A DNA stretch of 64,000 bases from Pseudogymnoascus destructans (GCF_001641265.1 NW_020167558.1:1-64000), one strand, 5' to 3'; positions 10,498-20,390 are shown, counted from the stretch's first letter. Notes: generated from the letters alone by a model not told the origin. A program made the numbers and translations.

Positions 10498-12359
10498 ACG
10501 TACATGTATAGCGAAAGCGCCAAACAAGCGAAAGCGCCAAAATTATCTACCCTCATGACAAACATTGCGATAAATCTACCACAACATTAGAAATCAATTG
10601 AAACTACTCGGAGTCCTCTTCCTCAGAGGTGTCTATTACAATCTGACACGTGCGCGCATTGTGCCCAGTCTCACCACACTTGCCACAGCGACGGGCACGG
10701 GTTTCTTCCCTTGGCTTCCGACCACGGCTTGCCCTTATTTCCTGCTCTACCTGCTGCACAACATCCCTCTCATCCTGTAGCTCTTGCGCCCCTTGTTGAC
10801 TAAGTGATCCTCCTTGCTGTAGTCGTGTTTTCCTAGCTCTCCGGCGCTTGCTTAGTACTTCATTTGCCTGTCGTAGGTTTTGGTTCTCTCCCTTTAGCAG
10901 TGCTAATTGATGCATTATTTGCGATGCACCCTTTGTAAACTGGTCAACAGCTGCATAGATTGAGGTTGGAGAGCTATTTTGATGGCGTGAAATCCGAGTT
11001 TTAATAAATGTAGACTGTGACATAGCTTCAATTGGGTTGTTTGGTGTCTGAGAAACCCAAGGTTGAGCAGTACCTGGGCGGGAGCTTGGAGGCGTTGGTG
11101 TCCTTAACTTAAGATCAAGTGTAGATATCACTCTCTCAGGGTCAAATGGAAGAAAGCCCTGCCCCTCGGAACCCGCCTCGAATGTTACTTTCCGTCATTG
11201 TAGTGTTAAATGCAGCGTGGAAGGCAGGAAAGAAGTCATCCTTTGTAATATGAGAAATATGAGCCTGCATCATATCTTCAATTTGCCGACCATAGGCCTG
11301 CTTTAACGGGCCGAAACAGCCAACATCAAGTGGCTGGAGTAGATGAGAAGAGTGAGCAGGCATACAAAGCGTAATAATGTTGTGTTCCTTGCAGTACTCC
11401 TCAAACTCATCTGAGTGGTGGCTCTCATGACCATCAAGGACTAACAAGCGATAACCACCAACACTCCGGGCCTTTGTATGCTTCTCAAAGTGCTGAATCC
11501 AATCCATGCCTCTCTCGTTTGTAGTCCAGCCATTTTCAGTAACAGAAATCACCCAATCGCTTGAAAATCCACTATTCTCATACCAAGATGTAAGGTGGTT
11601 TTTGCCTGCAACAATGATAAATGGTGGTACTGCCCAACCTTGAGAACTAACGCCTTGGATTACTGTAACCCATTCCCGATTACCAGGCTGTACCTTCTTT
11701 GCTTTGCCCGCCCGTCTGAGCTTGTTACAACCATAGCAGTTGAGATAACGCCCATCATAAAACCCAGTCTCATCAAAGTTGTAGATATCTGCTTCATCGA
11801 TACCATATTTCGCAATTGTGTTACGCACAAGCTCAAACCAGCCATTAATAACTTCTGGATCTTCGCACTTAGCCCTCTGGTAGTCGTATTTGCGCTGAAA
11901 GCGTGTCTGGAGCTCTACACGCCGCTTAACAAAGTTTGAAGCCCAACGCGACCCAACGCTTGACGCGTCGCGTGTTGCAAGTAGTCGACTTGCCATATCT
12001 TCAACAACAGACAGCCGAGGAGGAAACCCTTTGGCAGCTAGGTCGAGTATATACTGAACAAGGACGGACTCCTCTAGGTTAGTTAATTTCCGTGAGTTGG
12101 CTTGGATATCGCGTCGTGAAGGTACACCTTCTAGACGACGACCTAGCTTGCGGTGGTCCACAGAATAGATCCTAGCAGCAACTCGAAGGCGTAACTTTGG
12201 GTCGCTTTTGCATAGCCTGGATAGCTAGCACTAATTGGCTTTCATCGTTTTTATGGGGCATGTTTTGTTGTTGAGGAATTTAACATTTAGTTGGGGGGTT
12301 TGGTCACCGCATCATTTTGGCGCTTTCGCTTGTTTGGCGCTTTCGCTATACATGTACGT
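10498..12359 (-). mobile_element. Complete pogo-superfamily element with TIRs and TA duplication
   Basis: The left end begins ACGTACATGTATAGCGAAAG and the right end is its inverse; the inverted repeats run about 45 bp and contain GCGAAAGCGCC twice. TA flanks both ends (10496-10497 and 12360-12361), the pogo/Tc1 target duplication. Length is 1862 bp. The right flank runs into a single N at 12364, after which a near-identical partial copy follows. The transposase is on the minus strand. Confidence 0.9.
10604..12261 (-). pseudogene. Pogo-type DDE transposase with C-terminal CCHC zinc knuckle, several 1-bp shifts
   Basis: The order from the N-terminus is: HTH region (VDHRKLGRRLEGVPSRRDIQ), CENP-B-like region, first Asp in IYNFDETGF, second in LLVLDGHESHHS, third in LLQPLDVGCFGPLKQ. 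A coiled, Arg-rich tail ends in a retroviral-type zinc knuckle (CGKCGETGHNARTC, C-x2-C-x4-H-x4-C) and an acidic end. Compared with the copy at 12365-13444, this one has an extra T near 12209 that breaks the N-terminus. It also has two compensating 1-bp indels (near 11707 and 11761) that scramble about 20 residues after DETGF. A further shift near 11148 (GGGCTTTCTTCC) separates the knuckle-bearing tail. All shifts fall in short homopolymers. Confidence 0.8.
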
Positions 12360-12361
12360 TA

Positions 12362-12366
12362 TANAA
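12362..12366. other. Assembly join marked by a single N
   Basis: Position 12364 is the only ambiguous base I saw. To its left is the end of one pogo element; to its right the sequence jumps to the point equivalent to 11181 in that same element. The join is therefore an assembly seam between two copies, or a misassembly of one. Confidence 0.85.
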
Positions 12367-13444
12367 TGTTACTTTCCGTCATTGTAGTGTTAAATGCAGC
12401 GTGGAAGGCAGGAAAGAAGTCATCCTTTGTAATATGAGAAATATGAGCCTGCATCATATCTTCAATTTGCCGACCATAGGCCTGCTTTAACGGGCCGAAA
12501 CAGCCAACATCAAGTGGCTGGAGTAGATGAGAAGAGTGAGCAGGCATACAAAGCGTAATAATGTTGTGTTCCTTGCAGTACTCCTCAAACTCATCTGAGT
12601 GGTGGCTCTCATGACCATCAAGGACTAACAAGCGATAACCACCAACACTCCGGGCCTTTGTATGCTTCTCAAAGTGCTGAATCCAATCCATGCCTCTCTC
12701 GTTTGTAGTCCAGCCATTTTCAGTAACAGAAATCACCCAATCGCTTGAAAATCCACTATTCTCATACCAAGATGTAAGGTGGTTTTTGCCTGCAACAATG
12801 ATAAATGGTGGTACTGCCCAACCTTGAGAACTAACGCCTTGGATTACTGTAACCCATTCCCGATTACCAGGCTGTACCTTCTTTGCTTTTGCCCGCCCGT
12901 CTGAGCTTGTTACAACCATAGCAGTTGAGATAACGCCCATCATAAACCCAGTCTCATCAAAGTTGTAGATATCTGCTTCATCGATACCATATTTCGCAAT
13001 TGTGTTACGCACAAGCTCAAACCAGCCATTAATAACTTCTGGATCTTCGCACTTAGCCCTCTGGTAGTCGTATTTGCGCTGAAAGCGTGTCTGGAGCTCT
13101 ACACGCCGCTTAACAAAGTTTGAAGCCCAACGCGACCCAACGCTTGACGCGTCGCGTGTTGCAAGTAGTCGACTTGCCATATCTTCAACAACAGACAGCC
13201 GAGGAGGAAACCCTTTGGCAGCTAGGTCGAGTATATACTGAACAAGGACGGACTCCTCTAGGTTAGTTAATTTCCGTGAGTTGGCTTGGATATCGCGTCG
13301 TGAAGGTACACCTTCTAGACGACGACCTAGCTTGCGGTGGTCCACAGAATAGATCCTAGCAGCAACTCGAAGGCGTAACTTTGGGTCGCTTTGCATAGCC
13401 TGGATAGCTAGCACTAATTGGCTTTCATCGTTTTTATGGGGCAT
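12365..13444 (-). CDS. Pogo-type DDE transposase, open but truncated at the assembly N
   Basis: Starts at 13444 (MPHKNDESQLVLAIQ) and stays open for 360 codons to the N. It has an N-terminal HTH, a CENP-B-like region, the first Asp in IYNFDETGFMMGV, the second in VLDGHESHHS and the third in LLQPLDVGCFGPLK. The residues after DETGF (MMGVISTAMVVTSSDGRAKA) are the expected family sequence. This shows that the sister copy at 10604-12261 is the frameshifted one. The C-terminal knuckle domain is absent here only because the copy is cut. Confidence 0.8.
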
Positions 13445-13542
13445 GTTTTGTTGTTGAGGAATTTAACATTTAGTTGGGGGGTTTGGTCACCGCATCATTT
13501 TGGCGCTTTCGCTTGTTTGGCGCTTTCGCTATACATGTACGT
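12365..13542 (-). mobile_element. Second, left-truncated copy of the pogo-type element
   Basis: This copy is almost base-identical to 11181-12359 and ends in the same TIR (CGCTATACATGTACGT, then TA at 13543-13544). The left 0.7 kb, including the zinc-knuckle tail and left TIR, is missing at the N. The near identity implies either very recent transposition or an assembly duplicate. Confidence 0.8.
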
Positions 13543-13707
13543 TAACGTTATTATTTTATATTTTTATATTTAAGTTATAGTATAATGAACTTCAGTTTCA
13601 TCATAAATTATGTAATTAAGCGTTACTGTATACCGTTACTGTCACGACTGAAATACTAAAGACAGGTTGTGAAATCATCAATTGACTATTTATACAAACA
13701 CACTAAT

Positions 13708-14333
13708 TTATCTAATGCTGCGAGAATTGGCGAACCAGGACACAAGCTGCATATCCTTGTTCTGGATGGTGATACGCTTGGCGTGGATGGCGCACATGTT
13801 GGCCCCTTCGCACTATTAGTATAGTTTTTGTAGGTGTTCATAGAGACAGCTTACCTTCGAAGTATGACACAAGGTGGGCCTCAGCGGCCTCTTGGAGGGC
13901 ACAGATGGCAGTAGACTGGAAGCGGAGGTCTGACATGAAGCTTTGCGCGACTTCACGAACAAGACGCTGGAATGGGAGTTTGGGGAGGATGAGGGCGGCC
14001 GACTTCTGGTAGTGTCGGATCTCGGCGACGATCCGTTCTTTCATATAAGTTAGTAGTGTGAACAATATTCTATTAGAAAAGAATAGCATACTGTTGACAG
14101 AAGCCTTGCTCAAAGGAGGGACAGGGCGAGGGGCTTGTTGTGGGAAGTTGGAGCCAGGGTGATCCCGCTCCCAGTTCCTTTTCTGGGCATTGTAGCTCCA
14201 GATCTTTTCTTGGCGGGCTCGGCGCGCAGTCTTGTGAATATCGACTGTTTGTTGAGTTAGTAACCTTGTATTGCTTGTAGGGTAGGGTGGAATACTTACC
14301 GTGGCGCTCAGGCTTTTGCTTGGTGCGAGCCAT
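13708..14333 (-). CDS. Divergent histone H3 variant, four exons, intact
   Basis: Exons are 14333-14300, 14244-14092, 14037-13855 and 13805-13708. All introns are GT-AG (55, 54 and 49 bp) and the join is 468 nt with no stop, giving 155 aa. The first six residues, MARTKQ, equal canonical H3 including the K4 context. The rest of the 62-residue tail is unrelated (rich in Arg, Lys, Pro; no K9/K27 ARKS motif). From about residue 63 the H3 fold is clear: EIRHYQKSAALI, then LPFQRLVREVAQSF, LRFQSTAICALQEAAEAHLV and NMCAIHAKRITIQNKDMQL. The end, VSWFANSRSIR, replaces the usual arginine-rich tail. Loop 1 has no insertion, which argues against a centromeric H3. It lies 630 bp from a divergent acidic-protein gene inside a transposon-like motif field. 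Nucleosome incorporation is inferred from the fold only. Confidence 0.85.
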
Positions 14334-14962
14334 GGTACAGATGTGAGCGAGAGCGATATCTAAAACATGTTAATTTGCCATATTGTAGCAATTTGGCGTT
14401 ACTGCTGGGCGTTACTGTAGTTGTAACGCCCAAAGAACAAAAGGGGTGAACTTACAAAGGTTGGTGACAGAAGGAAAAATTGCTAGAACTTGTATATTAG
14501 TAAAATAAACACAATACCGTTACTCTACAGCGTTACTGTAGGGTTAAATCAAATGTAAAGAAGATTGAACTTACCAATGTTGCTAGACGCGTTATCTCAG
14601 AATTGTTGTAGAAGTTAGGATCGAATTCGAAGTAAGGGCGCTTAAGTGTTGTTGCAAACAAAAAAAACTCCGTTTCTTGTTCCAAATCCGGACGTGTCAA
14701 TAACAAAGAATAGTACGAGTAAGTTAGCAAAGAAACCACCCTTACATTTGATTACCTCTGATTATTAACTTCCTTTTAGATTTCCAAATTTATTGACTAT
14801 ACCGACCCCGACCAGTAAGTAGTTGCGCCCCTACTTTCAAAAGACGTCCGCCTTGTTAGCACATTGAAGTACTCTCACAACAGTATAATCAAAGCCAGTG
14901 CTAACAGTAACGCCCTATAGTAATGCTCATCAGCTCCAAATCGCCTCTAACGCAACTTTACC
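14334..14962. promoter_or_regulatory. Divergent intergenic region between H3-like and acidic-protein genes
   Basis: This 629-bp gap separates two start codons that face away from each other, so it must hold both promoters. It contains motif pairs at about 14397/14410 and 14518/14531 (CGTTACT) and 14906/14919 (AGTAACG), each with 13-bp spacing, plus one GTAACGCC at 14422. A shared binding factor could act on both genes; this is inference from placement. Confidence 0.45.
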
Positions 14963-15846
14963 ATGTCGTCTCCAGCCACTGCGAAGTCATATGAGGAGAG
15001 ACGCGCGGAAGTCATTGCAGCTACTGCCCACACCATTGAGCTCGCTCAGAATGCGGACCGACAGGTATAACAATCCTACCATCCTGATATCAATTGTTCT
15101 AGAGCTGATAGCAAAGCTAGGCTATGAGCCGTGCACGCCGTACCCGCCAGGGTAAAGATGACTGGGAGGGCCTTACGGCCAATGAACAAGCTGCCGTGTT
15201 AGCTACAACGCAGCAGGATATCATGGACAGGCGCACCGCTCGTGGTATTGACGCCAATTCCTGCCTCACAGCTGCTATTAATGATGAGAGTGCGGCTATT
15301 GCGGCCATTAATGCAGAGGAGCTGGAGGAGAAGTTGAAGGCCCTACCAAAGGGCGAAGGCAAAGCTGTAAGTAATAGCTAAAACATGACGATACTATCTA
15401 ACATAATGGTTAGACTGGCAAGACATCGACTAGCGACAGCGGTGAAGAAAATACCTTAAAGGATATCTGGGCCAGCAACATGGTCCCAGTCATTGAGCGC
15501 TGGAGCGCAATATTGCCCTTGCTGGCAACATCCTTATGCCCGAACTCTCAAGGAAGGAGATCGAAGAGTTTGCTGGGGGGTTAGCAACCCTGATAATATC
15601 AAAGAGTTCGTGAAGCAGTGGGAGAATAACAGCAATGCTGATGTTGAAGATGGGCTGGTAGATTTTGATGATGATGGTGAAGAAGTGGAGGTGGTTATAT
15701 CAGAGGATGAGGAGGATGATGATGAGGACGAGGATAGCCTCAACGGCTTCATTGTCGGGGTTTGTGTAGAGGAGGAGGAGGAGGTGGAGGAGGAGGAGGA
15801 GGAAGAAGAGGAGGAGGAGGAGAAGGAGGAGGAGGAGGAGGAGTAA
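14963..15846 (+). CDS. Protein with long acidic C-terminal tail, frame probably broken
   Basis: Exon 1 is 14963-15064 and exon 2 is 15121-15366, joined by a clean 56-bp intron. A third exon starts at 15414 after a 47-bp intron. The first 120 residues are helical and Ala/Glu-rich (SYEERRAEVIAATAHTIELA; AINAEELEEKLKALPKGEGK). Exon 3 begins TGKTSTSDSGEENTLKDIWA, then the best protein-like sequence moves to another frame (NIALAGNILMPELSRKEIEE) and again to a third (NPDNIKEFVKQWENNSNADV). The third frame ends in a run of Asp and Glu of about 70 residues. So two 1-bp shifts, one beside GGGGGG at 15578, separate the parts. I recognise no family. Acidic tails are common in histone chaperones, and the neighbour is an H3 variant, so a chaperone-like role is a guess. 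Confidence 0.5.
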
Positions 15847-16631
15847 ATTCACGTCGTATACTGTACTATAGTATACTAAACCAATGGAGTTTTTGTGGTT
15901 ACTGAATTCCATTTTGAGATCTTCTGCCGTTACTATCTGCCGTTACTATCTAATAAAACTATTTGTCAGTACTCCGAATAGTGACTACTGTACTCATAGT
16001 AACGGCCAGCAGTAACGGAAGAGAGCCCAAAAGCAAAAAGTCAGCATGCTTCTACTCCTCGGCTGAGCCAAGGAACACAGTCCGACCAATTAACAGTCAA
16101 ACGCCTATTTTGCAATTCCAATTCATATTACACTAGCTAGGATATACAGACTCTGCATCCAATAAAAATAAGGGCTACTACTCATCATCTCGGTTACACG
16201 TAGGCTACAGTAACGGCCAGCAGTAACGGAAGAGAGCCCAAAAGCAAAAAGCCAGCATGCTTCTACTCCTCGGCTGAGCCAAGGAATACAGCCCGGCCAA
16301 TTAACAATCAAATGTCGGTTATACAGTTTAACTTTATATTATGCTACATAGGAAATATAATCGATCTGTATCTACTTAGGGTTATACACACTGCTCATTA
16401 TCTTGTTATATGCTGTAGCAACAGCTAATAGTACTAGATATAGCTTCGGACTTTGAAATAAGATAGGGCTAATGTAGCAAATTGTTAAGCCAATGAAACC
16501 AAATTGCTGATTTTGTAATTTAAAACTCGTAAGCGTTACTCTCTAGCGTTATGGTACACCTAATTAGAGCTAGACAAAATTGTTTAACTCCATAATACTA
16601 TGTTCAACTAACACAAAATAGGAATAGCAAA
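15847..16631. other. Non-coding DNA with motif pairs and an internal duplication
   Basis: No gene. Motif pairs with 13-bp spacing sit at about 15927/15940, 15998/16011, 16209/16222 and 16533/16546. A segment of about 100 bp is duplicated: the stretch from the pair at 15998 through AGAGAGCCCAAAAGCAAAAAG and the following GGCTGAGCCAAGGAA is repeated from 16209, with few differences. Confidence 0.7.
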
Positions 16632-16709
16632 GAGTAACGGCAATGAGTAACGGCAATGCGTAATGGCAATGCGTAACGGCAAAGAGTAACGGCAAAGAGT
16701 AACGACAAA
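16632..16709. repeat. Six tandem AGTAACG units, exact 13-bp period
   Basis: The unit GAGTAACGGCAAT repeats six times with small changes (starts near 16632, 16645, 16658, 16671, 16684 and 16697). It lies about 180 bp upstream of the hAT transposase start codon. It is the densest cluster of the motif that otherwise occurs as pairs across 13.6-20.0 kb. Transposase or regulator binding sites are likely. Confidence 0.85.
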
Positions 16710-16887
16710 GAGTTCAAATATTACCCTATTGCAATGTGGCATTCTTGTATTCTGTACTACCATTTGTTCTGTTGCAAAAGACTATGAAGAAATGGCCGTC
16801 CTTCCAAAAGGCCTCACTTAACATTCATCATTCGTCTGATTGACCTACACTCCTACTACAGTACATTTTCTCTATCCTCTTAACAAC

Positions 16888-19644
16888 ATGTCGAGCCCAA
16901 GCCCATTTACAATGATGAATCAGTCACAATTTGAGCATCCGCTTACCTCTGACACTGAGGATATCAACTCGCCTTTCGAGCCAGCACTTATCTTCTCCCA
17001 AGATGATGTACTGAGTGGAATTGAAGCTCCTCTTGATGAACTTCTTGAAAAACTACCCAAGTCTCCTAATAATCGATATGTTATATGGAAGGAGGATACC
17101 GCTAACGAATGGCATCAATGATGGACTGCGAAGATTTCAAACAACATCAATCAAGAGATATTCCGACATATGGTTTGGACAAGGTTGAAGAGGTCCTTAA
17201 TATGGACTCAATTCTACCAAGGAGCTGAGGTCCGAACTGGCAATCCTAAGGTACTATGTCAGTTGTGTTGGAGGGCTTTTGCACACCCTAAGCTTCGACA
17301 AGGTGGGAGTAGCACATCTACTTTAACCCGACACACCAAATCTGGCGCTTGTAGTAGAAAGGATGGATCGCAAACTCATTTACACTTAGTAAGTTATCTA
17401 TCCAGTGGTCTAGAGTAACGTTCTAGAGTAACGCTAATGACCTTCTTTAGCTGCCGCATGCGCATTTGGAAAGGAATACCATACAGCCTTTCACACATAC
17501 AGCATGGCGAGAGCAGTTGATTATAGCCATAATTTCATCAAGCCTCCCTTTTCGAATAGTGGAGAACAAGGAGGTGCGAAAGGTTCTAAACATGTTGAAA
17601 CCCGACCTGGAAATTCCACACCGGACAGTTATACGCAAAGAATTAACAATGCAATTTAACAACGTCATGGAGAAGCTACTATTGGATTTACCGCCTATGG
17701 CAAAGGTTTCAATTGCCCTTGATGGATGGCAAAGTCCGTTCAAATTAGCGTTCTTAGCAATTACTGTGTATTATATCACTGATGATTGGCAATGGAGAGA
17801 GGTGAGCAGATTATAACTTATATAATAATATATTAACTTACTAACATACATCTTATAGTGTCTTATTGGTTTCGAGCCAATGACTGGAGTCCATTCAGGA
17901 CAAAATATGGCAGCTGTTGTACACAATGTACTGGAACAATTCAATATTACGGGACGACTTTTTTGCGTGACAACTGATAATGCATCAAACAATGGAACAA
18001 TGCGCAAGGAACTTGAGAGCTACATGAGAAGTACTACACAAGAAGTAGAGTGGAGTAGTGATGCAACAAAAATACCATGCATGGTGCATGTTATACAGCT
18101 AGTTGTAAAAGCTATGCTAAAGGCCTTCAATGTCGACATGGCTGAAGAAGTTATAGATGTTACTGGTGTTTCAATTACTGATGATACGACAGTCACATCA
18201 GCTATTAGAAAGGTTAGTCCATGATAGTAACGCTTGATAGTAACGCTAACTGACGTCAAATACACAGATACGCACTCTTAGCAATCTTGTGAGCAGGTCT
18301 GCAAAGAAAACTGAATTATTGCTCCAGAAGCAATCTGATATAGAAGCAAAGAGACTACTGCAGCTAAAACGGGATATTGATATACGCTGGAATTCTACAT
18401 ATGACATGATAGTCCGAGCGATAAGACTACGCATCCCAATTAAAAGTTGGCTTGAGGAACAGATTATTAAGGAGCCTCATCTTGATCAATTCGCATTGTC
18501 ACCAACCGACTGGAAAAAACTAAAATACTTAGTCGCTCTTCTGCAGCCCTTTGCAGAATTTACTCATCTTATTGGAAACACGAAAGACACTACAATCAAC
18601 CATACATGGAATGTATACAATACATTATTTGACCATCTTGATGATATTAATCAAAAGCTATATAACAAGGATACAGCATCTAATCCTTGGGTAGACGAGT
18701 TTACTGCTGCTATTACTGCAGGTGTTGCAAAGTTAAGGCACTATTATACTGAAACTGGTGGTCCTGTTGAACAGACGTATGCTCTTGCTGCAATTCTTGA
18801 TCCATCTCAGAAACTGGACATTTTTAACGCTCCTGAATGGGACCGTTCCCACTCAAAGAAGTACCGCCAAATATTCTTAGATTACTGGAAGGCTTACTAT
18901 CAAAAAGATTCGAGGGACCAGCATGAGGCAGTACCGCCTTGCCCCTATACACCAACAAGTCTTAATGCGGTATTTCGGATGAACCGGCAGCTACATAAAG
19001 GGTGGCAGAGCCCATCAAGTACCAGCTATAATGAAGCTGAGCGTTATTTAAATGCGCCAGTGGTTAGTGCTGATGCAGATACTCCAGTGCTCCTAGTGTG
19101 GAAGACCTTAGAGCTCTCTTACCCTTCAGTTGCGAAGATGGCAAGGGATATCCTTGCAGTACCAGGTAAGCTCCTACAGTAACGGTTAAGAGTAACGCAA
19201 ATATCTTACAAATCGCTTTAAACAGCTACTGGTACTGGAGTTGAGCGCATATTTAATATTGCCCGCGATATCCATGAATACCACAGGGCACAAATGAGTA
19301 CGGCTACAGTTCGAGAGTCGATGATTGTTAAACACTATCATAGGTATAAGTGGGAACTTGATAATCATTGGGATAATATAGACCATGTATTTGGTGCTCC
19401 TGACCCAGACTCTATAATTGAGGACTCTGATCGACAAGTTGCTATGACGATGGTAATATCATCTGACGAGGAGGATGCTGAACAAGACCTACCAGACCCA
19501 TCAACGCCACATAGAGCTACACAAGGTCGCAATGGAAGATTGGAAACTCAGAGGAAGCGAAATTTTGGGGTTCTAAATAAGGACCTTCAGAATGATGAAG
19601 CCTCCATTGATACTCCTCGACATTCGCAACGACTTAGAAGGTAG
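16888..19644 (+). pseudogene. hAT transposase with BED finger, five exons, one in-frame stop
   Basis: Exons are 16888-17388, 17451-17801, 17859-18213, 18269-19165 and 19226-19644; all four introns are GT-AG, 55-62 bp. The BED finger is at CQLCWRAFAHPKLRQGG...TRHTKSGAC. The RNase-H-like hAT core follows: IALDGWQSP (first Asp), CVTTDNASNNGT (second) and WNSTYDMI after the CMVHVIQL helix. The C-terminal part has TGTGVERIFNIARDI, a variant of the dimerisation signature. A TGA at about 17119, after EWHQ, interrupts the N-terminus before the finger. The rest is open, so a shorter product or recent inactivation (for example CGA to TGA) is possible. Introns 1, 3 and 4 each contain a 13-bp-spaced AGTAACG pair. 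Confidence 0.8.
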
Positions 19645-20081
19645 AGGAGGGTACTATTCAGATGTGGGTTAGAGTAACGGCTCACAGTAACGGAATATAT
19701 CACTAATTAGCCTTATATAGCATTTGGAACCAGCTTGAACAATATATTATGTTAACTACTGCGATAGATACCAACCTTTGCGCTAGGTGGTAGGAAGGCT
19801 GGCCTCCCAAAGTCGACACAAACCTGTGTGCGATGGCGGTGGTGGTGATGGTAGGGAAGCCACTGTAAGCTGATGCATTCTGAGACATACGGCACTTATA
19901 ACTCTAATGTAATTACCATAATTTATTATCTATATGATAAATTTATCCTAATTTCTATCAATATACCGTTACTATATACCGTTACTCTTGGTCACAGGAC
20001 TAACATCGTGATCTACAAGCTAAATATACTAAACTTCAGTTCGGGCTTTTTAAAAAAAAGCTCGGATGGTAAAAAAGCCTA
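19645..20081. other. 3' flank of hAT gene with terminal motif pairs
   Basis: No gene. Pairs of AGTAACG at about 19673/19686 and CGTTACT at about 19967/19980, each 13 bp apart, mark the last occurrences of the element's motif. Confidence 0.6.
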
Positions 20082-20340
20082 GACCGAACCACGGTCTGGT
20101 CTTAACCCTAGAGACTGGACCGAAGTTCAGTCCGGGCTTTGAAAAAAAGGAGGACCGAACCACGGTCCGGTCTTAACCCTAGAGACTGGACCGAAGTTCA
20201 GTCTGGGCTTTGAAAAAAAGGAGGACCGAACCACAGTCCGGTCTTAACCCTAGAGACTAGACTGAAATTCAGTCCGGGCTTTTTAAAAAAAGGAGGACCG
20301 AACCACGGTCCGGTCTTAAATTTAAGGACTGGAACACTCA
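20082..20340. repeat. 71-bp tandem repeat, about 3.5 copies
   Basis: Units start with GACCGAACCACGGTCCGGTC at 20082, 20153, 20224 and 20296. Each contains TTAACCCTAGAGACTGG, GTTCAGTCYGGGC and a poly-A run. GGACCG/CGGTCC words occur in both orientations and continue to about 20390 (GGTCCGGTCCAGTCCAGTCC). The structure resembles a transposon end rich in inverted short words. Confidence 0.85.
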
Positions 20341-20390
20341 TATAAGCGGTCCGGTCCAGTCCAGTCCGGTCTTTACGGTCCGGGCCGGCT

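Larger units (their letters stand above)
13612..19990. mobile_element. Inferred composite hAT element carrying a histone H3 variant and an acidic protein
   Basis: The limits are the first and last paired CGTTACT motifs (13620/13633 and 19967/19980). Between them lie an H3-like gene (minus), an acidic-tail gene (plus) and a hAT transposase (plus). They share a field of about 32 AGTAACG words, nearly all in pairs exactly 13 bp apart; the motif is not evident outside. No exact terminal inverted repeats or 8-bp target duplication were found by eye, so the boundaries and the unity of the element are inference. Alternatively, the hAT could have inserted next to an older H3-bearing repeat that uses the same motif. 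Confidence 0.5.

Noticed and set aside
13708..14333. Calling the H3-like gene a centromeric H3 (CenH3)
   Set aside because: The loop-1 insertion and centromere-targeting features are missing and the fold tracks ordinary H3; the N-terminal MARTKQ is also that of replicative H3.
13708..14333. Treating the H3-like sequence as a processed pseudogene
   Set aside because: Three GT-AG introns are present and the spliced frame is open over 155 codons, which a retrocopy would not have.
15534..15752. Poly-Ser minus-strand frame opposite the acidic tail
   Set aside because: It is only the antisense of GAG/GAT repeats that encode the Glu/Asp tail on the plus strand.
20016..20050. AACTTCAGTT shared by 13587 and 20032 as possible terminal repeats of the H3/hAT element
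   Set aside because: Both copies are in the same orientation, are only 10-11 bp long, and lack a flanking 8-bp duplication; likely chance.
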